Source: Liolophura sinensis (Eukaryota > Mollusca > Polyplacophora > Chitonida > Chitonidae). Taken from it: a DNA stretch of 64,000 nt. How positions within the stretch are numbered: position 1 is the first letter of the stretch; every line of letters begins with the position of its first letter. The notes below the pieces were generated by a model that worked only from the letters and a program-made list of their open reading frames with translations, made no database searches and was not told where the DNA came from. Both the position numbers and the translations under genes were made by a program. This document shows, piece after piece, positions 50,536-62,674 of this stretch. The stretch lies in assembly GCF_032854445.1 (NCBI RefSeq), contig NC_088300.1:21683608-21747607 (forward strand). Direction: 5' to 3'.

Positions 50536-52281
50536 CACCGAATTAAGCGGTGTCTTATATACATAGCATACTTATTCAGCGATATGAAACTATAACCTTA
50601 TAACTATGAAATAAATGAATAGATAATTAAAGTAAATTATTAAACTGAATTTTAAGAACACGTATAAATGTATCCAGTCTGTGAAGGTATCGCTTTGAAC
50701 AAAACCTTATAACAAGTGTAGATAGTTTAATATTTCTTCTGGCAGTCGTGATAGATGTCTTATCGAAATATTTACCTCGGTCATATAGTGTTAACCGAAG
50801 GATACTATGAGGTGTCTGAAAATAAGCAAGATGGCTACAGAAGTGACTATTGTGTCTTTGTTCTATAACACATGCATACGCAGAGAATTTCGTCGCGTCA
50901 TTCACGACATATATAGGTCGTATATATATAGGCTAAGCATTTTTATTAAATAAACGTTTTGGGCAAATTATACATTATAACAAGAATCCCGGGGCGAAAG
51001 TTTAGATCATATATATATATACGTGTACATATAATGACATCTGTACATGGTGCATTTGTAAGTTCCCGACCAGTGAAATCATGTTATAATTAACAGGTGA
51101 TCTTCAAAGATCTTAGAAATCTTTTTTGTTGCGTGTAGCTGACAGCAACTAAAGCATATATACATATATATCGTGCTTACTAGCATAGCTGCCGTATATT
51201 ACCACAACGCTATCTTGTTGTGTACCTTTGGACGCACTATGCAGAGTGCATGGCGAAATATCTATATAGTGTCACCTTATATCCACTGATACGTGCAAAT
51301 TTGCTTGAGCCAAATATTACAAAATTGCTTTGAGTAAGCTGTGCCGTCGTTGTTGGTAGGCCTATTGACATGCCTAGACTAAAAACCACTTTATCAAGAG
51401 ATGCCAGCTTGAAAATTAACTCAACCGCAACCGTTACACTGAACATGCCTAAGTGTGTATATCACAAGGCATATGGCATCTGGGATTAAGATAGATAATA
51501 AACGAATGGATGAATGAACGGATATGTGGATTTTAACAGAAACCCAGAACTCAAACATCACAGGTATTTGGACTGTGCTTTAAATCTTTCAAATCTTTCA
51601 GTTTAACTTCATATTCAGAAGATGTCACAAGGCGACAACAACTTGCTTGTTAACATCCCACGATAACAGCTAAAATCAAAACTCGATCGTCATATTCTTT
51701 GTATAGATTGCGCTAACAAAATGACTGTTTCTGATAGAAGTCATTCGTAAACTACAACATTGTCTTTCTCAGGGAAAATGCAATTGCATGTTATTCCATA
51801 TATTTAGCAATCGCTCATTACGTCGCTCATTTCGATGTCTCATGCATGTCCATTGTATATATATTTACCGTATGCATAAAACAACCAGAAGAATGATAAG
51901 GAAAGCACAAAACCTGGAACTTTCTATAAATTCTATAAACCAGCACCAAATGGAGTAGCTTGGCGCTTCGTTTAGGTACACATTTCTGATAATATTTGGC
52001 ACACTATCGAAAGTGTGTATGTAAATCCTAGCTAGTCCAAAGCATGGGTGCTGCATGGTTTATACATGTTTTAGATGTTTTGAAGAGCAGAATGTGCCAA
52101 GTCCCAAATTTGCCGTTCATTTTCGGCGTGTTTGAGGGATCAAAAGTGACACTGATCCCTCGATAACCCAGCGATAAGCCATGAATAAATTCTGAAATCA
52201 AACATGAAATACAATTTAAGAGAATACTGTACTAAAAGGTTTAAGTCTCAGATTTTAACCATCCACCACAAATTAACTTGC
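50536..52281. other. Intergenic, nothing recognised
   Basis: AT-rich, between the HIF promoter and the repeats upstream. A (TA) tract lies at 51007-51022. No exon, RNA gene or clear repeat was recognised. Confidence 0.6.
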
Positions 52282-52625
52282 GACAGCTTCAGTGGTCTAA
52301 TGGTTGAAACGTCCGTCTCTAAATCGGGAAACTCGGGATCAAACCCGGGACTGGTCACACCAAAGATGTCTGTTGACATACACTTGGATATACCCTAACT
52401 GACGGCTCAAACCAAAAGAGGGCATGTATTGCTTTCGCAATACTACAAAGAATGCTTTGTTTACCTTTGAAGTATTATTATCAACAATGGTACTTGTTGT
52501 TGCTTCGTGTAACGCTTAGAACAAGAAAACATGACTGCTTGACTGGATGTCAGTATAATGTGACTGGATTGGGTGTCATATCTGGTGTCTCCGGCTTGAT
52601 ACTTCAGTGACGCCAGCACTTCGAC
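52282..52625 (+). mobile_element. SINE family 2 (different tRNA-derived head)
   Basis: The tRNA-like head has box A (agtggtctaatggttg) and box B (gggatcaaacccgggac) followed by ctggtcacaccaaagatg. The body includes aatggtacttgttgttgctt, a 'cgtgtaacgcttagaac' block, ggattgggtgtcatatctgg and acttcagtgacgcc. The head is too divergent (no paired acceptor stem by eye) for a functional tRNA gene. About 340 bp. Confidence 0.7.
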
Positions 52626-52870
52626 GGTACGGACTTAGGCCTACCCTGCCACAAGAAGACATAGAATATGTACACACACGTAATGACACCACGTCGTCAT
52701 ATGCCTGAAACATTGCTAAGTACGACGTGAAACGCCAAACATATATACATACAAATTTGCACACATACCTACAAAATTGTACACCCACAAGAAACTGTCA
52801 ATCTGCATGAGTCTCTATGTCATATATATGGACTGCATGCAGCACAGAGGTGGCTACTCTAATTTCATCA

Positions 52871-52897
52871 CACACACACATACACACACACACATAT
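52871..52897. repeat. (CA)n microsatellite
   Basis: Interrupted CA repeat (cacacacacatacacacaca), followed by catatacata. Confidence 0.9.
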
Positions 52898-53207
52898 ACA
52901 TATACTTTAATAGGTTTGCGAAGAAGATTGGTATCAATAATTCTGTTTGTTTAACATGTTTGTTATTCTGTACAAGGTCTGTGTGAAATCCTCTTAAGAA
53001 GAGGTATTTCATGAAAAGGAAATTTTCCGATTTCCATGAAAACTTTTACCCTTTTCCTAATCTTGTATGACATCGACAAGGAACCGTTAATACTTGAGGG
53101 TGGAAGCACCATTTCTTTCACACTTACATGAATGTTCTTAAATACAAATGCAATCAAAGTTTGAAAGAGATACATTATTTGATTAGAAACTTAAAAGATG
53201 GAGAGAA

Positions 53208-53350
53208 GTGGGAAGGTCTGTCAGCAACCTGCGGATGGTTGTGGGTTTCCCCCCGGGCTGTGCCTGGTTTCCTGCCACCATAAAGCTGGCTGCCGTCACA
53301 TAAGTGAAATATTCTTGAGTACGGCATAAAACATCAAATAAATAAATAAA
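53208..53350 (+). mobile_element. SINE family 1, 5'-truncated
   Basis: gtgggaaggtctgtcagcaa through to gagtacggcataaaacatca and the aaataaataaataaa tail. The head is missing. Confidence 0.9.
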
Positions 53351-53404
53351 GGATGGGGATAAAAACTCCAAAATTTAATGTGGATTTCACGCGTGGAAAT
53401 GTAT

Positions 53405-54030
53405 AACCAGTTGGAATTCTCACTGAAGATCTCCTATTTCCTGTATTACTTGTAACCAGCTGGAATTCTCACCGAAGATCCCTGCTTTTCTGTATTACAT
53501 GTTATTAGAATCCTCACTGAAGATCCCTGCTTTTCTGTATTACATGTTATTAGATGGAATCCTCGCTGAAGATCCTTTCTATTCTATACTGTACGTAGCC
53601 ATGCAGTTGAAATTCCCACTGAAGATCTCTGTTTCTCCACATCACATGTAACTAGCTGGAATGCTCACTGAGGATCTCTGTGGCTTTATAATCCATGTAA
53701 CCAGCTTAAATTCTCACTCAAAACCTCTGATACTACATGTACATGTAATTCACTAAAGATCTGTGCTGCTCTAGATTACATGTAGCCAGGTGGAATCCTC
53801 ACTGAAGACCTCTGTTTCTCTACATTGCAAGTAACCGTCTAGAATTCTCACTGAAGATCATTGTTTCTCTATATATCATGTAACTAGTTGATATTCTCAC
53901 TGAAGATCTCTGCTTTTCTGTATTACATGTAACTAGTGGGAATTATCATTGAAGATCTCTGTTTCTCAGGCTGGGATCCTCATTGAAAATGCCTACTTTT
54001 CCATATTACATGTGACCAGTTGGACATCAC
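53405..54030. repeat. 49-bp (variable) tandem repeat, about 12 copies
   Basis: Unit aaccagctggaattctcact plus gaagatctctgtttttctgt and attacatgt (49 bp between the first two copies at 53405 and 53454). Later copies have small indels. Intergenic. Confidence 0.88.
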
Positions 54031-54097
54031 CTTTCTAAAACAGTTCTTGAAAAACTTTAGTTCGTGTCATGAACAGGAGCCAGCTGTACATTTGTGC

Positions 54098-54100
<3 letters not shown>

Positions 54101-54155
<55 letters not shown>

Positions 54156-54206
54156 TAAAACATATATATATATATATATTATATATATATATGTGTGTGT
54201 GTGTAT
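54101..54206. repeat. Compound (TA)n-(TA)n-(TG)n microsatellite
   Basis: TA tracts at 54101-54152 and 54162-54191, then TG to 54206. Confidence 0.95.
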
Positions 54207-54492
54207 GTATCATAGGTATGTATATGATAGGTAATAAAATGTTATGACAATGAACCAAAAGTCAAAAGTCAATAGTATGACTCATGAGTTATTACACAAT
54301 CGTCTTAAACCAGAGAATGATCTCAACCTGTAAATTGAATGTTAATATTTTTGTGTCACATTTTCTTCATACCTGTAATATTAGTTGTTCCCTAACAGTA
54401 TTATTATATTTTCCTGGGGCAAAATGTTTTTAATGCGCTGCGAAGGAACCAAGACAGAGATTAAGCATTGTTAGTTAGAATGTGTGAATGTA

Positions 54493-54745
54493 TGTTTGGC
54501 GTTTAACGTCGTACTTAACAATTTTTCAGTCATACGAGTCATTATGTGTGTGTACATATATTGTCTTCTTGTGGCACTGTTATTGAGTCCCATGACGCCA
54601 AATGTGCTGCCGCCACTGAAGTATCATGCCAAAGACAGCAGACATGACACCTCACCCATGCAGCCTCTTTATACGGACAACGGGCCAACCAATCATGTTT
54701 CCTTGCTCTTACCTCTTCGCGCTGAGTGCCAAGCAAGCAGTAACC
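54493..54745 (+). mobile_element. Interspersed repeat, family C, best-preserved copy
   Basis: Starts gtttggcgtttaacgtcgta then cttaacaatttttcagtcat, with later blocks cgggccaaccaatcatgttt, ccttgctcttacctc and gcgctgagtgccaagcaagc. From memory, sequences of this kind are dispersed in mollusc genomes. The ORFs here (both strands) are repeat-derived. Confidence 0.7.
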
Positions 54746-55758
54746 AATATTATGGTAATACAGCCTTATTCACATTCTATAATTCATCTTTTGAGGTTCA
54801 GATTCGTTTGTTTCTTTGGATTTCTAAAACGCATCCTCATATCACCTAAAATACCGAAAGAGAGCTAAACTAAATACTCGCCAGGTAGATCACAAACTTC
54901 CTGACTTAAAGTAACAGAGCTGCATTGATCAGAGGGAGCCATATTAAGCAAGGTTAAGGGTGCTCTGATGCGACATTTATCAGCAAATGCACCTATCTGT
55001 ATTTGACTTTGACCTTATTCTTCACAGCACAACCAACCCATGAAAATAATCCCTATAACACATAGAATACACTGACCACATCAAGAATATACACTAATTA
55101 AATACTTTCTAATTATCCCAAAACAAGCCTTGAGTATCCCTCCAGGCACCAAAAGTTTTAAGATTTCTGGCAACAACACTGTCAAATTAAACCTTCAAAG
55201 TTTACTGTTCATATGTTACATTTCTTTAGCCACCCTAGTGGTGCACAGATATCAGCTATCATGTTTTGAAAAGGTACAGGTCTGAAACATTAGATGAGCA
55301 TGTAGGGATAGTTTTACATAATAATTTATATATGTCCATAACATGATCTTTAGAACATTTTTACATTAACCTTCATCAATGACGGTTTTTTTATAAATGT
55401 TGTACACATTCCCTGTTTCATTAAAGGATTATTCGGCCTTTTACTATTCTGTTATGTTTAGTATAAACCAAGATAGGTAAAAAAAGGTATAGGTAAAAAT
55501 CTGCAGATACGTGACATTGGCTGATAATTGGACAAATGACCAACATAAACAAATGGGGTTTTAATGTGATATACATTTTATTGATACCTCTGGCAAGGTT
55601 ATAAGTACACATAACATACACATACATGTAATACACAGTCCATTTTTGTGTATCCACTAACAGCAACAAAATGTAAAACTGTGTAACATTTAAAAATATC
55701 GTTTTGGTATTACGCACCTGGGCTCTACATTATGTTCGCATATACATAAATAAGCCAA
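54746..55758. other. Intergenic spacer 3' of the nesprin gene
   Basis: AT-rich, nothing recognised. A further minus-strand AATAAA lies at 55577-55582. Confidence 0.5.
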
Positions 55759-57015
55759 TTTATTTAGTTATTATGATTCATATTCTGCACAAGAAGTCAG
55801 ATCTGAAAGATGCCTGCATTATATACAGCAGAAGCTTGAAAGGCACTGTTGTACAAAAATCTACTTAGTACTGTATCTTCATATTCATTGGTCAACGGTA
55901 ACATTTTCAGCACTGTACGTCCAATCAAAATTCAATATCACAGCTTTTCATACACAAGCACTTTCGAAATCTCATATTTTAACAGCATAAGCCATTTGAA
56001 AGCAAAAACATTAACCTCACAATCAAACATTTTGGTAGAACCTAATACACTGTCTACCAATAAAACAGACCAGAGGGCAAAGATAAAGGCAATTCAGCTT
56101 TAAACACAATGTATTTTGTACATAACATTGAAAATTACTAATGAAATATCATATGAATCTATTTATCAATCCAACCAATCATTCCCTGAATAAAATAACT
56201 TTAAAATAAAGTGAACAGTGAAATGACAAAAATCTATGGGGCTCTTTACTAAAACTGTAATTTACTCACAAAGTCAAAATGTAAAACATGCTCATTCAAC
56301 CTTATTTGCAGCATATTACAGGGCTAGGTGAGTTACTAGAAAAGTAAAAAGGAGCATGTTATTCATACATGTTCAAAATGTAATGGCATAAGCAGTTTAT
56401 AGGCATATAGTTAATCATACAGGGATAAATCCCCACAGCTTGGAAGCTCCCCTGTACAGCATTCAGGAGTAAAAGATTTATACACTATACTACTATATTA
56501 TTTAAAATGAAATACTTCTATAAAGTGCAAAATGTGATGGAAAAAATGACAACAATGCTTTAAATATTAGAATAAATTCATCTAAATTGATGGATAAAAG
56601 GTACTGGTATGTCGTCTATCAAGAAGAAAAAAATATGAAACAATCTATATACACACTAAAACATTCTTTGCTACAACAACTACAATAAAATTTCTGATAA
56701 AAATACAAAAATACTGCCTGGTGTGACATCTGATGAGTGCCTTTTCTTGCCCAGTTTTTTCATCGTATCCACCAAACAGTATATGACAAGTTTTTAAGAC
56801 ATTCTTGTCTGCTGTGAACCATAAAACTTTTGACTCATGCACCATGTCAACACTGAACAGTGTTAGTAGTTTACATACCCAAGATTTAATAATTCTGCTT
56901 GTGCAAATCTTTTTAAAAATGACCATGGGAATGTATTTTTATCTGCAGTCTTTGTAAGTCAATGATTTATGCTATACGTTTATAAAGCTCAGCCTCTGTG
57001 TGCAGTTCCTGATGT
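55759..57015 (-). other. Presumed nesprin 3' UTR
   Basis: AT-rich sequence after the KASH stop codon. The first minus-strand AATAAA I find is at 55759-55764, giving a 3' UTR of about 1.25 kb; a further one is at 55577-55582. No other coding exon seen. UTR extent is inference. Confidence 0.45.
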
Positions 57016-57238
57016 CTACGTAGGCGGGGGTCCATCTGTATAGCGTAGCATTGGGGTCCAGGACTTCTGCATGTTGTTCATGAACATACAGCCAAACTCC
57101 TCCTCCTCACAGACTGGTACCAGGCAGGCAAAGCCCAGCAAGGCCAACATCAGGATCTGTAAGGGTATAGCTGTGCGAAGAACCCGGGCAAGAAAAGCGG
57201 GACGACGGCGACATGTTTCCCCATCATCTAGGTGAGTA
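57016..57238 (-). CDS. SYNE-like: Nesprin last exon: KASH domain
   Basis: Terminal exon of a nesprin-type protein, which spans the outer nuclear membrane and bridges SUN proteins in the perinuclear space to the cytoskeleton (LINC complex). Acceptor TTATTGCAG|TACTCACC; the first T is the third base of a split codon. The reading is a short acidic/basic cytoplasmic stretch (THLDDGETCRRRPAFLARVL), a transmembrane helix (about LRTAIPLQILMLALLGFACL), then a luminal tail of about 31 residues ending LRYTDGPPPT and a TAG stop. The terminal PPPT and the Cys 23 residues before the C-terminus, which in vertebrate nesprins bonds with SUN, are both present. All spectrin-repeat exons must lie to the right of the window. 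Msp-300/SYNE1/2-type is more likely than nesprin-3/4, but orthology cannot be fixed. Confidence 0.94.
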
Positions 57239-58520
57239 CTGCAATAAGAGCACAAATACGAGACATTATCTTCACACATATGCAGATGACATTGTTTTAA
57301 ATAGCAAAATATCAACAGCACAGCTATACATAAGATCTGGTTAGCTATAACTACCATGGTTAACAGAAAGTACAGATACTGAAAACTGAACAAGAAACAA
57401 CAGTGTTACAAACTGGAAGCCGGAGGCCACACGTCACCAAAGTCATTCTCCAATAATCATTTAGGTACTCTAGCCTTTGACCAATAATTCCATGCATTTG
57501 GATCAATCTAACTCCTGCTGTTTTGGCAGTGGCTTAAAGCTGCATGCTTGACTCACATACAAATAGATGTGGAGAGTTTATTCATGCTCTCCACAGTTTT
57601 CTGTGTCTGCACAAATATTCTTACCAATCAAATTTAATCCCCTTCTTACCAACTACAAAGAGAGAGGAATCAAGTCCTATCCAATTATTAGAGACTGACA
57701 GAGGTAAGTTTTATACCAGTAAGATTTAATGCCGAAACGAAGAAGAAAAAGGTTTGATTGTTTATAAACGTAACACACACAGTGTATCATAAAGAAGATA
57801 TTTACTATTTGTAGATTGCTTCAGTTTAAGCTAGGCAGTCGACATATAGACATTTAAGATAGTTAACTCCTAAACATTCCTCTCTGTGCCAAGGTTTCCT
57901 GCACGCCAAGCAGCAAAGCAGGGTTCACATTTATGACACCATTCTCATAACTCAAGGATGCAATTTAAGTTTCATTATTGTCACTGTAAACACATATATA
58001 TATATGTACTCATAGGATACGAATGTGATGCTGATGCATTTGTACAAAATAATCAAGCCTGAAATATAACCAAGAAGAAAGACCTCAACCTGTGGTATAC
58101 ATGAGATAATACTTTGCAGTCCAAAGAGCAAGACATGCCAAGAACCATGATATAGATCAATCCAGAGGGCTGTATATAAAGCAAATAATGTTGACAGATA
58201 ATACAGGTTTGTAAGAGATGGGTACTATAATACATAGGACCCTAAACCAAAAAAGCAAAAGATAATGTGTGGCACTATCTATGACTACAAGCCAATATTT
58301 CACCATTTGTGTGATCAATGCCCCGAAGTCTAAAATGCAGAAAAAAGCTTTTTATTTGTTAGAGGTTAATAAAGCTGCTAATCTTAATTGTGTAATGTTA
58401 AAATGTCACACAATCCTTTTTCGAAATGTTGTGTATCTTACATGTACATATAAATTTAGAAGCCACCTGGGTTTATTACTTCTTTGATGAAAATTACCAA
58501 TCGAGTTTACAAACTACAAA

Positions 58521-58785
58521 GGGCCTCTGTGGCTCAGTTGGTTAGCGCGCTAGCACATCGTAATGACCCAGGAGCCTCTCACCAATGTGGTCATTGTGAG
58601 TTCCAGTCCAGCTTATCCTGGCTTCCTCTCCACTTGTACGTGGGAAGGTCTGTCAACAACCTGCGGATGTTTGTGGGTTTCCCCAGGTTTTGTCCAGTTT
58701 CCTCCCACCATAAAGCTGGTCGTCGGCATATAAGTGAAATATTCTTGAGTACGGTGTAAAACACCAATCAAATAAATAAATAAAT
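58521..58785 (+). mobile_element. SINE family 1, full-length reference copy
   Basis: Complete 265-bp element. tRNA-like head with box A (tggctcagttggttagcgcg) and box B (gtgagttccagtcc), body (gggaaggtctgtcaacaacc, then tcccaccataaagctggtcg), conserved 3' end (taagtgaaatattcttgagt then acggtgtaaaacaccaatca) and an (AATA)n tail. It is oriented opposite to the nesprin gene. No obvious target-site duplication. Confidence 0.92.
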
Positions 58786-59404
58786 CAGTATAGTTTTCTC
58801 TCATGAAATATGATTTGACGAGACAATTTTCACTGAAACAAATTGAGAGAAAAATTTTTTGGGCTTTCTTCACCAATGATATCTGTGCTAAAAGTTAGAA
58901 GAAGTACAGTATCCTGTACTGGAATTACTGGAACGTGACTTGTGCCAACATCTGGCACTGTTTAGTATAACCTATCAATTAGTAGGATGTGAATTAAACC
59001 TACCTAAGCCTACTATATGTGACGAGCAGAGCATGATGCAGAGAGAGACTGTAAATGATGGAAAAATAACCAATGATAAACAAGCCTATCCACCATCAAC
59101 CACCTCAGTGTCAAGAAGATTACACATGTCCTTGCCATGCAGGGGAAGCAAAGCCAGATATATGTTCTCGTGACCATACCATGGGAACCTCCAAGCTATT
59201 ACCGTGCTCGTAGCAAACCTAGGCACCATATTGCCAGTCATTCCTCATAGACATCAGGCACATGCCTTAACTGTGAGCGATGTAGTATTACCACAGCGAT
59301 GGATGCACTGTAAGTGTGACACTAGGATGTTCAGCCAGAGAATTCAACATTGTTCACAGTCACTCGACACGATGATGGAACCACATTAAAGAAGTCTTTG
59401 TTCA

Positions 59405-62190
59405 CAACATATAAACTACCACTGTTCACAATAATGGCAACCATCAATGTTGACAATGCTGAATCCACACATGGAAGGCATCAATGTTGACAATGATGAA
59501 TCCATACACGGAAACCATCAATGTCTACAATGATGAATCTGTGCATGGACGGCATCAATGTTGACAATCATGATTCCACATATGGAAGCCATCAACATTC
59601 ACAATGATGAATCCACACATGGAAGCCATCAATGTTCACAATGATGAATCCACACATGGAAGACATCAATGTTCACAATGATGAATCCACACAGGGAAGC
59701 CATCAATGTTCACCATGATGAATCCACACATGGAAGGCATCAATGTTGACAATGATGAATCCACACATGGAAGCCATCAATGTTGACAATGATGAATCCA
59801 CACATGGAAGCCATCAATGTTCACCATGATGAATCCACACATGGAAGCCATCAATGTTCACAATGATGAATCCACACATGGAAGACATCAATACTCACAA
59901 TGATGAATCCACACATGGAAGCCATCAATGTTCACAATGATGAATCCACACATGGAAGCCATCAATGTTGACAATGATGAATCCACACAGGGAAGCCATC
60001 AATGTTCACCATGATGAATCCACACATGGAAGGCATCAATGTTGACAATGATGAATCCACACATGGAAGCCATCAATGTTGACAATGATGAATCCACACA
60101 TGGAAGCCATCAATGTTCACAATGATGAATCCACACATGGAAGCCATCAATGTTCACAATGATGAATCCACACATGGAAGCCATCAATGTTGACAATGAT
60201 GAATCCACACATGGACGGCATCAATGTTGACAATCATGATTCCACATATGGAAGCCATCAATGTTCACAATGATGAATCCACACATGGAAGCCATCAATG
60301 TCTACAGTGATGAATCCACACATGGACGGCATCAATGTTGACAATCATGATTCCACATATGGAAGCCATCAATGTTCACAATGATGAATCCACACATGGA
60401 AGCCATCAATGTCTACAGTGATGAATCCACACATGGACGGCATCAATGTTGACAATCATGATTCCACATATGGAAGCCATCAATGTTGACAATGATGAAT
60501 CCACACATGGAAGCCATCAATGTCTACAATGATGAATGAACGCATGGACGGCATCAATGTTGACAATCATGATTCCACATATGGAAGCCATCAACATTCA
60601 CAATGATGAATCCACACATGGAAGCCATCAATGTGTAAAATGACGAACCCACACATGGAAGGCATCAATGTCTACAATGATGAGTCCACACATGGAAGCC
60701 ATCAATGTTCACCATGATGAATCCACACATGGAAGGCATCAATGTTCACCATGATGAATCCACACACGGAAGGCATCATTATGTAAAATGATGAATCCAC
60801 ACATGGAAGCCATCAATGTTCATCATGATGAATTCACACATGGAAGGCATCAATGTTCACAATGATGAATCCACACATGGAAGACATCAATGTCTACAAT
60901 GATGAGTGTACAAATGGAAGCCATCAATGTGGACAATGACAAATCCACAACGGAAGGCACCAATGCTCACAATGACGAATGCACATATGGAAGACATCAA
61001 TGCTCACAACAATGAATCCACACATGGAAGCCATCAATGTTGACAATCATGATTCCACATATGGAAGCCATCAACATTCACAATGATGAATCCACACATG
61101 GAAGCCATTAATGTTCACCATGATGAATCCACACATGGAAGGTATCCATGTCTACAATGATGAATCCACACATGGAAGCCATCAATGTTCATCATGATGA
61201 ATCCACACATGGAAGGCATCAATGTTCACCACGATGAATCCACACATGGAAGGCATCATTATGTAAAATGATGAATCCACACATGGAAGCCATCAATGTT
61301 CACAATGATGAATCCACATATGGAAGACATCAACATTCACAATGATGAATCCACACATGGAAGCCATCAATGTTCACAATGATGAATCCACACATGGAAG
61401 ACATCAATGTCTACAATGATGAGTCCACACATGGAAGCCATCAATGTGGACAATGACAAATCCACAACGGAAGGCACCAATGCTCACAATGACGAATGCA
61501 CATATGGAAGACATCAATGCTCACAATAATGAATCCACACATGGAAGCCATCAATGTTGACAATCATGATTCCACATATGGAAGCCATCAACATTCACAA
61601 TGATGAATCCACACATGGAAGGCATCATTGTGTAAAATGATGAATCCACACATGGAAGGCATCAATGTCTACAATGATGAAGGCATCAATGTCTACAATG
61701 ATGAATCCACACATGGAAGCCATCAATGTTGACAATGATGAATCCACACATGGAAGCCACCAATGCTCACAATGACGAATGCACACATGGAAGCCATCAA
61801 TGTTCACAATGATGAATCCACACATGGAAGACATCCATGTCTAAAATGATGAATCCACACATGGAAGGCATCCATGTCTAAAATGATGAATCCACACATG
61901 GAAGGCATCCATGTCTAAATGATGAATCCACACATGGAAGGCATCCATGTCTACAGTGATGAATCCACACATGGAAGCCATCAATGTTCACAATGATGAA
62001 TCCACACATGGAAGCCATCAATGTTCACAATGATGAATCCACACATGGAAGACATCCATGTCTACAGTGATGAATCCACACATGGAAGCCATCAATGTTC
62101 ACAATGATGAATCCACACATGGAAGACATCCATGTCTACAGTGATGAATCCACACATGGAAGGCATCAATGTTCTCAATGATCTGAAAAG
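59405..62190. repeat. 37-bp satellite, about 75 copies, with higher-order structure
   Basis: Unit cacacatggaagccatcaat plus gttcacaatgatgaatc (37 bp; checked 59831 to 59868). Variants swap gtt(c/g)aca, gtctaca, 'ggcatc' or 'gacatc', and catatgg. Blocks recur: a three-unit (about 111-bp) set at about 60200-60480 containing 'caatcatgattccacatatg', and a long segment in which 'ggacaatgacaaatccaca' at 60931 reappears at 61448 (517 bp apart). Since 37 is not a multiple of 3, no frame stays open for long. Confidence 0.95.
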
Positions 62191-62627
62191 TACCAGTGTT
62201 CAACATGATGGAATGATACGGAATACAACAACGTTCGCAATGATTCAATCACGTGAGCCGCATCACTGTTCACAATGATGAAAAAACAAGTGTTAACAAA
62301 TGATGGAATCAAATGGAATGCACCACTGTTCACACTGATGAAACCATATGCACTGTTAATTTAACAAATAATGGAAAACAGCACTGTCAACATATGCCGG
62401 AAAATAGCACCGTTAACACATGAATCCCACACAAGGCATCACTGTTCACAATGATAGTATGACGTGGACATCACTAGGTCACAGCTTAAAGTGCAGACAT
62501 TTGTGGCTCACAGTGTAGATGCTGCAACTCACAGTGTACCACACTGAACAGGTTATGGGTTTCACATGCTACATGTTTACATGTTTTATACACATCAAGA
62601 GTGGAAGATATAAAAGTATAGAATTAC

Positions 62628-62674
62628 GTGTCGCTGTCCAATTGCGGCTCCTCAGATCTCGCTCCAAACAGCAG
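62628..62674 (-). CDS. SYNE-like: Candidate penultimate nesprin exon (47 nt)
   Basis: On the minus strand a good polypyrimidine acceptor (GTTGCTTTTGTGCAG|CTGCTG) opens a frame reading LLFGARSEEPQLDSD plus two bases (AC), followed by a weak donor (AC|GTAATT). Joined to the KASH exon, AC+T gives Thr and the acidic run continues (DSDTTHLDDGETCRRR) in the correct frame. An acidic linker just before the basic residues flanking the KASH helix is plausible for nesprins. If the donor is not used, the frame stops at the immediately following TAA, so it could instead be an alternative C-terminus. The intron between them would be 5.4 kb and contain the 37-bp satellite. Evidence is phase and composition only. 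Confidence 0.35.

Larger units (their letters stand above)
57239..62627 (-). other. Nesprin intron upstream of the KASH exon
   Basis: Non-coding, with a full-length SINE and a 2.8-kb satellite array (both listed). 57.25-58.5 and 58.8-59.4 kb show nothing recognisable. Confidence 0.6.

Noticed and set aside
52282-52370. tRNA-like sequence with box A and box B as a tRNA gene
   Set aside because: No acceptor-stem pairing is evident, and the downstream body is typical of a SINE.
59405-62190. CRISPR array or coding repeat
   Set aside because: A 37-bp head-to-tail satellite without spacers; 37 is not a multiple of 3, so no frame persists.
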